NCBI GenBank assembly: GCA_017405595.1 | Contig: JAFRAC010000022.1 | Coordinates: 1-33,270 of the forward strand | Direction of reading: 5' to 3' | Length of the DNA: 33,270 nucleotides | Origin: Thermoguttaceae bacterium | Lineage (GTDB): Bacteria > Planctomycetota > Planctomycetia > Pirellulales > Thermoguttaceae | Shown here: one piece after another, positions 1 through 7,740 of the stretch | Layout of the letters: each line of letters starts with the position of its first letter | How positions within the stretch are numbered: position 1 is the stretch's first letter | Notes under the pieces: model-generated | What the model saw: the letters and a program-made list of their open reading frames with translations, nothing else | The model's database searches: none | What the model was told of the DNA's origin: nothing | Position numbers and translations under genes: made by a program

Positions 1-311
1 AGCTTGGCATAGAGCTGAAGATTTTCCATAACGGTGAGATCTTCGTAGAGGCCGAACTTCTGAGGCATATAACCGAGAAGCGGCTTGATCCGGTCGGTTT
101 GGGCCGTCGCGTCGAACCCGAAAACCGAAACACTGCCTTCGCTCGGTTCGAGCAGACCCGCCATCAGACGGAGCAGAGTCGTCTTTCCCGCGCCGTCGGG
201 CCCGACCAGACCGGTGATCCGTCCGGGACGAATATCGACCGTGATGCGGTCAAGCGCAGGTGCGCCGTCAGGCTGATTCCAGCTTTTGGTAAGGTTCTCT
301 AAACGGATCAT
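1..311 (-). CDS. ABC transporter ATP-binding protein, N-terminal part (runs off the left edge)
   Basis: Reading leftward from the ATG at 311, the frame stays open to the window edge and gives about 103 residues of an ABC ATPase. It starts MIRLENLTKSWNQ, has the Walker A motif GPDGAGKT near residues 38-45, and continues to the Q-loop region (GYMPQKFGLYEDLTVMENL). This N-terminus is typical of the CcmA/YbhF class that powers multidrug or toxin export. Walker B and the signature motif lie outside the window. The gene follows the membrane-fusion protein by about 40 bases on the same strand, matching the cecR-ybhG-ybhF layout, so it most likely energises the same efflux pump. No strong ribosome site precedes the ATG. 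The start is chosen by family alignment. Confidence 0.88.
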   Translation of the reverse strand, partial: MIRLENLTKSWNQPDGAPALDRITVDIRPGRITGLVGPDGAGKTTLLRLMAGLLEPSEGSVSVFGFDATAQTDRIKPLLGYMPQKFGLYEDLTVMENLQLYAK

Positions 312-350
312 TCTGGAGCGATACGGTTAAACCGGAAAAAGACTGCCGTA

Positions 351-1499
351 TTACAAATCTTCCGAAGTTTCCCGGAGAACAGGTTCGGAAACGGAACCGG
401 CTTCGGATGTTTCTTGGGACGGCTGTTCCGCAGGCGTCCCGCTGTCGGAACAGCCGCATGGCGACGATTCCGGAAGAAGGGCCGGACAAGAGCCGGAAGA
501 TTCGCCGAGCGGAATTGTCACGGTAACCGGCATCCCCTGGCGAAGCCCGTTATCGGGCGCGTCGGCAATGATCCGCACTCGGTAAACCAGGTCGGTGCGA
601 AGTTTTTCGGTCTCGACGTTTTTAGGGGTAAACTCCGCCTCCGGCGAAATGTAGCCGATCTGACCGGTGTAAACCTTGTCGGACGAGTCGGTGCGGATAA
701 AGACTTTTCCGCCGGGAGAGAGCTTACCCAGATCCGGCTCGTCGACATAGACGTAAACCCAGACATCGGTATCGAGCGAAAGGATGGCGACCGTCTGGCC
801 GTTCTGAACGACCGCTCCGGTCTCCTCGACCCGGTTCAGAAGGATGCCGTCGCTCGGCGAAATCAGTTCGGTATCGGCCAGGGCGATTTCGGCATCCCTT
901 TTTTCGGCTTCGGCCTGCGCCTTTTGAGCGCGGGCGGCGGCAATATCTTCTTTTCGGTAACCTTCTTCCAGCAGACTGAGATTCGCCTCGGCCTGAGCGA
1001 TTTTCGCGGCGGTTTCGTCCCGAACTGAAAGTGATTTGTCGCGATCGTTCGCACTGATTCCGCCGTTGCCGACAAGCGAATTGTCTCTTTCGAGGTTGGC
1101 TTCGGCGAACACCAGGGTTGCGCGCAACTCATCCAATTTCGCCCGTGCCTGATCTATCTCCTGCTTTCGGTAACCGTTTTCAAGAAGTTCGAGATTGGCA
1201 CCCGCCAAGTCGAGCTGGGCCCGGGCCGCGTCAAGGCGCGCCTGTACCGGAGCCTTATCGAGGAGGGCGATCTTATCCCCCTTTCGGACCCGGTCCCCTT
1301 CTTCGAACATGATCTCCTCAATCCGGCCGGATATGCGAAACCCCAGGTTCACCCGGCGGATTTCAACATTGCCGTAGAAGGTCAAAGACTGATCGGCACC
1401 CCGGTCTCGCGACAGCTGATACGCATGCCATTTAAAAAGACCGAAAGCCACGGCGGCGATCAGAAGCGCAAAAACTAAAACGCGGGCCAGACTTTTCAT
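351..1499 (-). CDS. HlyD/YbhG-type membrane-fusion protein (efflux periplasmic adaptor)
   Basis: A 382-residue adaptor protein with a membrane anchor at residues 3-22 (MKSLARVLVFALLIAAV). A split lipoyl/biotinyl-like domain flanks a long alpha-hairpin of two Ala/Glu/Leu-rich coiled-coil arms (about residues 65-190), and a beta-barrel follows (VWVYVYVDEPDLGKLSPG). Such proteins link an inner-membrane transporter to an outer-membrane channel. The start at 1499 is preferred over the ATG at 1517 because GAAGGGG lies seven bases upstream of it. It sits between a TetR regulator and an ABC ATPase, as in the E. coli ybh operon. An extra C-terminal tail of about 50 residues, rich in Ser, Glu and Pro and containing CGCSDS, is not part of the usual fold. 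Function is inferred from the family and the substrate is unknown. Confidence 0.9.
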   Translation of the reverse strand: MKSLARVLVFALLIAAVAFGLFKWHAYQLSRDRGADQSLTFYGNVEIRRVNLGFRISGRIEEIMFEEGDRVRKGDKIALLDKAPVQARLDAARAQLDLAGANLELLENGYRKQEIDQARAKLDELRATLVFAEANLERDNSLVGNGGISANDRDKSLSVRDETAAKIAQAEANLSLLEEGYRKEDIAAARAQKAQAEAEKRDAEIALADTELISPSDGILLNRVEETGAVVQNGQTVAILSLDTDVWVYVYVDEPDLGKLSPGGKVFIRTDSSDKVYTGQIGYISPEAEFTPKNVETEKLRTDLVYRVRIIADAPDNGLRQGMPVTVTIPLGESSGSCPALLPESSPCGCSDSGTPAEQPSQETSEAGSVSEPVLRETSEDL

Positions 1500-1510
1500 A
1501 ACATACCCCT

Positions 1511-2227
1511 TCACCATCTGGATGGAGACGCCGAAGAACGGCGCTTATTCTTCTTTGAATCGCGGACTTCCGTGAACGATGAGACGGCTTCGGTAATCAG
1601 CCGGACGCCTTTCTCCAAACGGGCTTTATCGGTTCCGGGAGTCAGGATTACCTCAATCAGTGTGCCGCGGAGCAAACGGACCAGGACGAGAGCAACATCC
1701 TCCGCCGGAATTCGGAACGAGACACACGTTTCGTCCGCTATCCTTTCGAGCACCTCGGTAAAACGGGGAAAAAGGAGTTCTTCAAACGCCGCAAGGGAAC
1801 GCCGACGAAACGACTCGATCGCAAGTCCGTTGAAGATGAAGATAGTTGCCTGAGCCTCAGTCCCTGCCTCAAACACCCCGCGAATTAACGCGTCGAGTTT
1901 TTCGGAAAAGGAGGCGCCGCGAAATTCGATCTTAGCGATGGTTTCCCCCTTTCTCCGCATGGTCTCTTCAAAAACAGCGATAAGGAGACCTTCCTTATTC
2001 CGAAAGAACTTGTAGGCTGAAGAAAGCGACCCTCCGGCTTCGCGAACCACATCATTCATCGAAACCCCCTCAAACCCCTTCTCCTGCAAGAGTTTCAATG
2101 CGGCATCGAGCATTTTACGCCGTCGTTCGATCCCACGTTTCCGCAGGAGGGGTGCGCGGTCGGCTTCGCCGTCGACACCCCGATCCGGCTGTTCGGTCTT
2201 TTTGCTCTGTTCTTTTGTTTTTTTCAT
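1511..2227 (-). CDS. TetR/AcrR-family transcriptional regulator (CecR-like position)
   Basis: A 238-residue regulator. After a charged Lys/Glu-rich leader of about 33 residues comes a TetR helix-turn-helix, roughly residues 36-80 (RRKMLDAALKLLQEKGFEG, then VSMNDVVREAGGSLSSAYKFF). A divergent ligand-binding domain follows. The ATG at 2227 is chosen over the one at 2266 because GGGAGGTGGAGAG precedes it. An upstream start would add 13 residues with no family match. It lies first in an operon with a membrane-fusion protein and an ABC ATPase, so it probably represses that efflux system in response to a small molecule. The perfect palindrome at 2272-2298, about 45 bases upstream of the start, is the likely autoregulatory operator. 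Confidence 0.9.
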   Translation of the reverse strand: MKKTKEQSKKTEQPDRGVDGEADRAPLLRKRGIERRRKMLDAALKLLQEKGFEGVSMNDVVREAGGSLSSAYKFFRNKEGLLIAVFEETMRRKGETIAKIEFRGASFSEKLDALIRGVFEAGTEAQATIFIFNGLAIESFRRRSLAAFEELLFPRFTEVLERIADETCVSFRIPAEDVALVLVRLLRGTLIEVILTPGTDKARLEKGVRLITEAVSSFTEVRDSKKNKRRSSASPSRW

Positions 2228-2271
2228 CGCATCGACTCTCCACCTCCCTGAAAGTAAAAACTGCACGCCTG

Positions 2272-2298
2272 ATATGTAATGTATTTTACATTACATAT
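2272..2298. promoter_or_regulatory. Perfect 27-bp palindrome, candidate TetR operator
   Basis: Arms ATATGTAATGTA (2272-2283) and TACATTACATAT (2287-2298) are exact reverse complements separated by TTT. The element lies 45 bases upstream of the tetR-like start codon, where the operon promoter is expected. Length, symmetry and placement fit a TetR-dimer operator. Binding by the adjacent regulator is inferred. Confidence 0.75.
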
Positions 2299-2299
2299 T

Positions 2300-2755
2300 G
2301 CGGTTAGACAAGACGGTTACATAAGAGAGATTCAAAAGAATGAAAACAGGCCGTTTTTCAACGGAATAATCGACAAGGTTTAGACGGTTCCGTTTTCAGA
2401 GTAAAAAATCGACAGTAACAGCCCTGTATCTGTATGGTCATATGACTTCCCAAACAATTTGGGTTTGGAGAGATTTTAACGGTCAAAGAGGACTCCGACA
2501 CGTCCCCTTATTTCGTGAGTCTAGGAATCAACAGATCCTCCCAATCTCACCCTGCCGTTCCATGACGCGCGAACGGATTTCGCCGCACGGGAGCAAAGGG
2601 CGGCTGCCACGACGGAAAACAGTATCGGCGCAGGCGGTCTCTCCGTCCTGTGCTCCAACTCAGAAAAGCTCAGAAAAGGTTGTTGAAACTGGGGTAAAAT
2701 GACGATGTCAACATCATTCAGACTCCTTAAAACAAGGATTCTCCCGATCTGGTTG
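2300..2755. other. Gene-poor stretch upstream of the tRNA remnant
   Basis: No convincing gene was found. Short open frames exist on both strands, but none has a ribosome site plus a recognisable protein. One reads through the complement of the tRNA remnant and is an artefact. Base composition is more AT-rich than the coding regions on either side. Confidence 0.5.
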
Positions 2756-2803
2756 TTGGCTTCATAAGCCGTAGGTCGTCGGTTCGAATCCAACCGCGCC
2801 ACT
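2756..2803 (+). tRNA. 3' fragment of a CAU-anticodon tRNA (Met-like), likely attachment-site scar
   Basis: The sequence contains a degraded anticodon arm with loop TTCATAA (anticodon CAU), a five-base variable loop AGGTC, a T-arm with loop TTCGAAT and one C-A mismatch in the stem, and an acceptor 3' strand CGCGCCA. The matching 5' half (acceptor TGGCGCG and a D-arm) is absent upstream, so this cannot be a functional tRNA. It is followed directly by a strong terminator. A retained tRNA 3' end plus terminator is the usual product of integration by a tyrosine recombinase. No integrase is present in the window. Coordinates are approximate by a base or two. Confidence 0.65.
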
Positions 2804-2846
2804 AAGCGTCAGACTACCTGTTTCTAGGTGCCTGACGCTTTTTTTG
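2804..2846 (+). terminator. Rho-independent terminator after the tRNA fragment
   Basis: Stem AAGCGTCAG (2804-2812) pairs with CTGACGCTT (2832-2840), with an inner ACCT/AGGT helix, and is followed by a run of T. It begins at the end of the tRNA acceptor strand, so it was probably the terminator of the original tRNA gene. Confidence 0.85.
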
Positions 2847-3717
2847 TGTTTTGAACCAGGCCCCAAACCGGGAATTCTGCAATACAAAAAAGTGTGCCAA
2901 CATATCTTGTTGATGGTTAAGCGCTATGAAACGCCCTCTGAAACTCCGCCGTCACAAAAAAAATGGCTGAGGTGAACCCGTTTAGCGGTCCCCTCCCCTC
3001 AATACAGTGCTATCCACTTTGGTGTTCATACGTCGATGTCTGGAGGCGCTTGTCTGATAAATGCCACATCGATCAAAACTAGGCTGAAGTTTTCGCTTCA
3101 TATTGTCCTATGACCATCCGCCGTATTCGACCGGTATCGGAAAAACAGCCGCGGCAGAGGGGGTCTCGACGCGGTTTTCGCGATAAAACGGCATTTCCTG
3201 ATCGGCTGGAGAACGGTTTTGAAGCGCTTAATCGCCCGGAAAAAGCCGGGGACGACCTTCTGCAAATGCTCTCTGACAAACTGCAAAAGGAAACGGGTCA
3301 AACTTCAAAAATGGCGAAGAGCCCTTCGGTCCCAAACCAGAGTCGCTCAGCCGGGACGGTTTGGGGAAGACCGTTCGGTCCGTTTGACGCCTGTTACCGG
3401 GGAAGAATTTCAGCAAGCAAAGAAACTCCGATTCCGGGTATTCCGATTTCCGGATTTTCGGACCGCGCCCATTTAATCGCGGTGTCGAGGTTCTCTGAAA
3501 AACCGACGTACTTCTCCTGTTTTACAATAGGGAACCATATCGGGTGAACGCGCCCTTCAAATCGGAGAAATCGTATGCGGACCAACGGGGAACAAGAGCA
3601 GATCAGAAGAAAACACCTTGTCGATTTCCAAAAGCCGAAAACCGAACCGGACAGGTTCTGACTCGTTCCCTTGCGAAAGTTGATTCCGTTGGCTAAAATG
3701 ATTTCATTGCTCCGGCT
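2847..3717. other. Unassigned AT-richer region, no supported gene
   Basis: Several open frames are present: a plus-strand frame at about 3110-3547 and a minus-strand frame at about 3394-3585. None has a good ribosome site, a signal peptide or a motif I recognise, and frames on both strands overlap. The minus-strand frame contains a protein-like stretch (KYVGFSENLDTAIKWARS) and could be a decayed gene. The region most resembles degenerate DNA beside an integration scar. Confidence 0.4.
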
Positions 3718-3819
3718 TTGATTCCCTTTTTGGGGTGTATTATTACCTTGGCACTGTCAAGGACTGCCGGATTTACAATGACCCTAAAACCCCTTGCTTC
3801 CAAAGTTTTTGAAAATCAA

Positions 3820-4251
3820 ATGAAGCGTTGCCGTATCATTCGTTGCCTTCTTGCCACTGGAATCATTTTCAGTTTGACTTCCTGCCGGAACTGCCGTGAA
3901 AAAACCGAAACAGTTTCCAAAACCGGACCGGTTACCGTGAATTTGCGCTATACAGGAAAGGACGGTGCGGCAAGAAAATTTGCCGACGAAATGATTTCAA
4001 GCGGAACGGTTGAAGCGATCCGAGCCGAAACAGGAAATCTGCGATACGAGTATTATGCCTCGCTTGATGATCCGGAAACGATTCTTCTGATTGACTGTTG
4101 GGAAAACCAGGAAGCGGTCGATGCGCATCATGCCACCGCAATGATGAAAACGATTACCGAACTGCGTGAAAAGTACGATCTTCACATGACCGTCGAGAGA
4201 TACGTTGGCGCAGAAACTCCCGCTTCGGATGAGAAATTTCTGAGGAAGTGA
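3820..4251 (+). CDS. Small lipoprotein with antibiotic-biosynthesis-monooxygenase-like (YgiN-type) domain
   Basis: From the ATG at 3820 the 143-residue product begins MKRCRIIRCLLATGIIFSLTSC, a lipoprotein signal with lipobox LTSC and lipid-modified Cys22. The mature part resembles the dimeric alpha/beta ABM fold: VTVNLRYTGKDGAARKFADE, LRYEYYASLDDPETILLIDC, and WENQEAVDAHHATAMMKTI, in the order beta-alpha-beta-beta-alpha. Family members include quinol monooxygenases and heme-degrading enzymes, but many have no known activity. No catalytic residue can be fixed from sequence alone. An upstream ATG at 3718 keeps the same frame but would bury the signal peptide. The ribosome site is weak. It stands alone in the gene-poor region near the tRNA scar, so acquisition by transfer is possible. 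Confidence 0.72.
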   Translation: MKRCRIIRCLLATGIIFSLTSCRNCREKTETVSKTGPVTVNLRYTGKDGAARKFADEMISSGTVEAIRAETGNLRYEYYASLDDPETILLIDCWENQEAVDAHHATAMMKTITELREKYDLHMTVERYVGAETPASDEKFLRK

Positions 4252-5072
4252 TCTTTCGAAATTGATCACCGTTCCGTTTTCCGCGCTTCTCGTTCGGATG
4301 GGGTTAACGCCGGGAATGGTTCCGAGAGTTCAAAATCAGATCATCGCAAAAGACAATTACCTATGGTTTGGACTAAAAATCCATTGGGTTTGTGTTAATT
4401 GAATTGGTTTTGCATTTCCAATATCTCAGCAGATCGGAGAAGAATGTCAAAACGAGTTGAAGCGGTCCCAATAAACCGGACAGGAAGATTGTCTTTGCTC
4501 TGCCAACGCCGGGAAAGGCCCGTGAAATGTCTTACGGTTGCGTTCGCCGCGGCGGCGTCCATCGGAAAGTTTGCGGTTTTCCCGCAAACAGCAAAATGGA
4601 CAAAAACGGTATCGATTGCTTTACGTTTTTCCGACAGGTATCGCACTGACGTCCTGTCGCTTATGACCAATGATTCACAGGCCACCATGTCCATGACTAA
4701 ATTCCGGTCAGGTCCAAACCGTAAACGATTACCAAAATTTTTGGCAATCGCGGCTGTCGCCGCCAAAGAAAAAATTTCCGTCCCGGACTGTCCGATGGGA
4801 ATGGGGGCAATTCTGTTCTGAAACGGAAGTCACCCACTCAGCAGACTTGGATCGGCGGGCCTCCATGTAGCGAAAGCCGCGTGAAATGAGGAAAGCCGCC
4901 AAGTCTTCTGCGTAACTTTCATCGTTGACGCAGATGTAGCGATAATATAGAATTATTCCTTATGCGAACCGGAATGTCTGATTTTTGGGGGTTTTGTCAA
5001 TGGCATGTTGGTAGAGTTGTGGCTTTTTATGACTTACATTATTTTTCGAGTCCATAAAATTCTTTTAATATT
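4252..5072. other. Unassigned region with overlapping open frames
   Basis: Open frames at about 4399-4821 (plus) and 4395-4766 (minus) cover the same DNA. Neither product is recognised and neither start has a convincing ribosome site, so no gene is called. A long imperfect hairpin lies at 4843-4906. From about 4920 onward the sequence becomes strongly AT-rich, leading into the promoter of the repeat-protein gene. Confidence 0.4.
4843..4906. repeat. Inverted repeat forming a 64-base imperfect hairpin
   Basis: Arms AGACTTGG (4843-4850) and CCAAGTCT (4899-4906) are exact complements. A further CGG/CCG pair lies inside, and the surrounding bases (GC upstream, TCTGC downstream) partly extend the stem. 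There is no T-run, so it is not an obvious terminator. It could be a structured RNA or an element end. Evidence is limited to the pairing. Confidence 0.35.
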
Positions 5073-5100
5073 CCAAAATTTTGGGAAATTATGTTATAAT
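5073..5100 (+). promoter_or_regulatory. AT-rich promoter with palindrome ahead of the repeat-protein gene
   Basis: A perfect -10 hexamer TATAAT lies at 5095-5100. The perfect 12-bp palindrome CCAAAATTTTGG lies at 5073-5084, where a -35 box would sit. No good -35 consensus is seen, so activation or repression through the palindrome is possible. The start codon is about 105 bases downstream. Confidence 0.5.
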
Positions 5101-5206
5101 ATAGAAGTTCATTGCAAACAAAAAATAATCAATCCTTTAATATCAACTTGACGGAATGGCCGTTCAAGAAAAGGAAAACCATTTACCCAAAGAAAGGTGA
5201 TTGCAG

Positions 5207-5548
5207 ATGGCATTCAAATTGTGGCGCGGAAATTATACCTCCGGAACTCCCGATGCGAGCTATGAAAACGGAAAGATTTGGTCCGGGAGCTACACTTCCG
5301 GTACTCCCGCGGCCCGTTATGAAAACGGGAGGGTCTGGTCGGGAAACTATACTTCCGGCACTCCCGATGCCCGTTATGAAAACGGAAAGATTTGGTCGGG
5401 GAACTACACTTCCGGCACTCCCATGGCCCGTTATGAAAACGGAAAAGTCTGGTCGGGAAACTATACTTCCGGCACACCGGTTGCACGCTACGACGGTCCC
5501 GACGGCGGCGGAGCGGCGGCCGCGGCCTATTTGCTCTTTCTCGGTTAA
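5207..5548 (+). CDS. Tandem-repeat protein with 19-residue YENG-x-x-W units and Gly/Ala tail
   Basis: The 113-residue product starts at the ATG at 5207, seven bases after AGGTGA. After MAFKLW come four complete copies and one partial copy of a 19-residue unit of the form SGNYTSGTPDARYENGKIW. The end is DGPDGGGAAAAAYLLFLG. The strictly spaced Trp, Gly, Tyr and ENG positions suggest a small beta-hairpin solenoid, loosely reminiscent of MORN or YwqK-like repeats. That is an inference and no enzyme motif is present. There is no signal peptide, no Cys and no charged cluster. The glycine-alanine tail ending in a short hydrophobic segment may be a membrane or assembly signal. The copies are nearly identical in DNA, which points to recent duplication. 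It is a stand-alone gene in the AT-richer region. Confidence 0.75.
   Translation: MAFKLWRGNYTSGTPDASYENGKIWSGSYTSGTPAARYENGRVWSGNYTSGTPDARYENGKIWSGNYTSGTPMARYENGKVWSGNYTSGTPVARYDGPDGGGAAAAAYLLFLG
5225..5491 (+). repeat. 57-bp in-frame tandem repeats (four full copies plus one partial)
   Basis: Copies lie at 5225-5281, 5282-5338, 5339-5395, 5396-5452, and partially at 5453-5491. Each encodes 19 residues. Differences are few and fall mainly at the residue after Gly-Thr-Pro and at third codon positions. The period is a multiple of three, so copy-number change would keep the frame. Confidence 0.9.
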
Positions 5549-5714
5549 CCGAAAATGCTAAAAAGGGCAGAAACACCCACTGTTATGCCCTAAGAGCCTT
5601 CCTTTCAAGACAGAAGGCCTTTCGGCATCCGTTTTCGCTAATTTTCGAACCGGCTATCGTATAAGATAGCCGGGCAACGTCCGGGACAGAACGAAAATAT
5701 TGCGGGACGGGAAA
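5549..5714. other. Intergenic segment downstream of the repeat-protein gene
   Basis: No gene seen. A small hairpin GGCTATC/GATAGCC occurs around 5651-5671, and a GGGCA/TGCCC pair around 5566-5590 may help end transcription of the repeat-protein gene. Neither has a T-run. Confidence 0.4.
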
Positions 5715-5747
5715 ACCGCTTTGAGGAATGGAGTTCCTCAAAGCGGT
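5715..5747 (-). terminator. Terminator hairpin for the minus-strand amino-sugar operon
   Basis: Perfect 14-bp arms ACCGCTTTGAGGAA (5715-5728) and TTCCTCAAAGCGGT (5734-5747) flank a five-base loop. Read on the minus strand, the stem is followed by TTTTCCC. It lies about 160 bases beyond the stop codon of the esterase gene. Confidence 0.7.
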
Positions 5748-5909
5748 CTCGGAAAGACGCGGAAAACGATTTCACACCCCTTATTTCGCAGTCCCGCCAG
5801 CCCCCGCAGGGACTGGAAGAAGCCCCAAAATCCTCTGCAACACAAATCTTTTATCCGTCCGAAAACCAGCCCGCCCCGATTGCCCGCCGGTTCGCGCCGG
5901 AGGGATGGA

Positions 5910-6872
5910 CTACTTTTTGAAATTATCAAAATACCGCTCAATATAAGTGTCTACCGTTCTGAAATAGACTTCCGACCGGTCCAGGTCGTCGAAAAGCCGG
6001 TGGCCGGAATGAGGAAACTCGATGTAGTCGTGCGGCACCTTGTATTTTTCCAAGTTCTCGAGAAGCGGAAATTTCTGTGCCGGAGGCACGCGCCAATCGT
6101 GGGGGCCGTAGGCGAGTACGGTCGGAACCGTTTCGGCACTGACCATTGCGGAGGGGGAAATTGCGTTCACCGCCTCCTGAAAGGTTTCGGTTCCGACATC
6201 GTCGGCGGTATACTTCTTGCCGGTCAGAAGGCTGATAAAGGCGGCGCGTCTCTTGTCGCTTTTCTTTCCCCACAGGTCAGGCTCGAACGATGCCGGTGCC
6301 GACTGCTCGAAAACAAATTTCACCGGTACCGCCGCCGCGTTCGGGTTTTTATACGCGCAAAGCAGTGCCGTATACCCGCCGGCGGAAAAGCCGGTAAACG
6401 CCATTTCCGTGATGTTGTAGCCCCGTTTGGCGCACTCATCTTTGATGGCGTATGTTGTCGAAATGATCTCGTCGTACAGTGAAAAGAGATTCGCCGTACC
6501 GGGCCCTCTGTAAAGCGTGTAGTTCACCGAGGCGGCGACAAGCCCTTTCGACGCGTAGTAGGGGCAGATATGTCTCCCTTCCCGCTTGTCCCCTCCGGTA
6601 AAGCTGCCCCCGTGAATATAAAGGATGAGGGAATAGTTCCGCACGGAATCAGCCGGCTGAGGCAGGTACAGGTCGTATCTCGTCGACTTCTTTCCGTCTG
6701 AATCGAGGTTGCGAACCATTTGCCAGACAGCCGGGTCTTGCGGAACCTCAACGCAGCGGAACGACCGGTCGATCTTGTAATAGAAGTTCAGAAGGAAGAG
6801 GCCGCCTATGGCCGCTGCGGCTGCAACCAGAACGGCTGCGGCGCAAGTCGTCCTTTTCGAGGGCTTTTTCAT
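5910..6872 (-). CDS. Membrane-anchored alpha/beta-hydrolase (esterase/lipase)
   Basis: A 320-residue protein with a hydrophobic N-terminal anchor or uncleaved signal (residues 9-31). It has the alpha/beta-hydrolase core of the hormone-sensitive-lipase/carboxylesterase type: oxyanion motif HGG at 87-89, nucleophile elbow GFSAGG with Ser163, Asp259 in GPHDWRVP, and His291 in HSGHRLF. All triad residues are present, so it should be active, probably on acylated or acetylated carbohydrate or on short-chain esters at the outer face of the membrane. It is last of four minus-strand genes, starting 49 bases after the amidotransferase-like gene, and is followed by a strong hairpin terminator. Its partners suggest it removes O-acyl groups from amino-sugar substrates. 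That role is inferred. Confidence 0.88.
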   Translation of the reverse strand: MKKPSKRTTCAAAVLVAAAAAIGGLFLLNFYYKIDRSFRCVEVPQDPAVWQMVRNLDSDGKKSTRYDLYLPQPADSVRNYSLILYIHGGSFTGGDKREGRHICPYYASKGLVAASVNYTLYRGPGTANLFSLYDEIISTTYAIKDECAKRGYNITEMAFTGFSAGGYTALLCAYKNPNAAAVPVKFVFEQSAPASFEPDLWGKKSDKRRAAFISLLTGKKYTADDVGTETFQEAVNAISPSAMVSAETVPTVLAYGPHDWRVPPAQKFPLLENLEKYKVPHDYIEFPHSGHRLFDDLDRSEVYFRTVDTYIERYFDNFKK

Positions 6873-6921
6873 GTTGCCGAATTCTCCCTAAACTTCAAAG
6901 GGTTTTTCGGGGAATCCGCGG

Positions 6922-7740
6922 TCAGTCAAGCCCCGCTGTCCAGCGAACCAGATTTCTCCAGAAAGCGGCGTAATCTTCCCCAACCTCAATAAAACCGTCG
7001 CCAATCTCCTGATGGATCCGTTTCGTTCCCCAATCGACGAAACCGCCGACCCAGTGGGGAGCGGCATCCGAAGCGAACGCGGCGGTACGCCCTTTTCCCG
7101 CATTGCCGACGGCCAGAAGCGGAACAATTTCCGCGACCGAAATCGAAAGAGACGCGGGCGCCGCACCGCCAACGGGGATCTGTACCGGATCCGACGGCAG
7201 CGGTTCCGGCTCGGCCGCGGAGTCGTTCATCGAAAAATTCAGGCGGACCCCTTCGATCAGAAGCTGCGCGTCTTTTTTCACGGTAAACGCGTTAAATCCG
7301 CCGATTCCGGGCGGGTTGTTCCACGGGAGCCCGTCGGTAATCGGGTGCGGTGCGCACCGATGGAGCAGAAGGGAAACCGGGTAGTTGCGCCGATCGTCCT
7401 CCTGCCTCATTTCAACCGGCAGAATCTCCGCGACCGGGGTTTTGTGGTATTCCCCCAGCCGGCCGTGAAAACTTTCCCACCCGCCGATCATCAGAAGGCC
7501 GGCACCCGATTCCGTAACACGGCTGACAATGTGCTCCAAAACCGGGGTGCCGTCAACCGCGGAACGCGGATAGTCGCTCAGAATGTAAAGATTGTACTCC
7601 GTCTCGAAAAAAGAGGGCGCCGGGGCGCTACCGCTGTCAACACGGTCGAACGTGATGCCGTAATGCGCCATCACCCCCGAAAGGTAACTCGCCGCGCCGC
7701 CGATCGCGTCGTCGCCGAAATAGCAGACATTCTTGCTCAT
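6922..7740 (-). CDS. Glutamine-amidotransferase-like domain protein (GATase1_like/DUF1355 type)
   Basis: The 272-residue product starts MSKNVCYFGDDAIGGAASYL and carries the flavodoxin-like class I amidotransferase fold: LYILSDYPRS, then GAGLLMIGGWESFHG at about 79-93, and a C-terminal block with FASDAAPHWVGGF. The motif GGWESFHG lacks a clear Cys nucleophile in the usual place, as is normal for this subfamily, so classical glutaminase activity is unlikely. The start overlaps the stop of the PIG-L gene as ATGA, which chooses the start and implies coupled translation. An in-frame upstream start would add nine residues inside the previous gene. Members of this family are often found beside carbohydrate-use genes. 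Its exact role here is unknown. Confidence 0.82.
   Translation of the reverse strand: MSKNVCYFGDDAIGGAASYLSGVMAHYGITFDRVDSGSAPAPSFFETEYNLYILSDYPRSAVDGTPVLEHIVSRVTESGAGLLMIGGWESFHGRLGEYHKTPVAEILPVEMRQEDDRRNYPVSLLLHRCAPHPITDGLPWNNPPGIGGFNAFTVKKDAQLLIEGVRLNFSMNDSAAEPEPLPSDPVQIPVGGAAPASLSISVAEIVPLLAVGNAGKGRTAAFASDAAPHWVGGFVDWGTKRIHQEIGDGFIEVGEDYAAFWRNLVRWTAGLD

Noticed and set aside
2521..2802. A 93-codon minus-strand frame starting in the tRNA remnant
   Set aside because: It reads through the complement of a tRNA, a well-known source of false proteins.
2730..2810. Functional tRNA gene
   Set aside because: No D-arm and no 5' acceptor strand pairing with CGCGCCA. The T-stem has a mismatch.
3110..3547. 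A 145-codon plus-strand frame
   Set aside because: No ribosome site, no motif, and competing frames on both strands. Kept only as a region note.
5112..5561. Alternative frames through the 57-bp repeats on both strands
   Set aside because: The repeat period is a multiple of three, so all frames stay open. Only the frame starting at 5207 has a ribosome site and a regular pattern.
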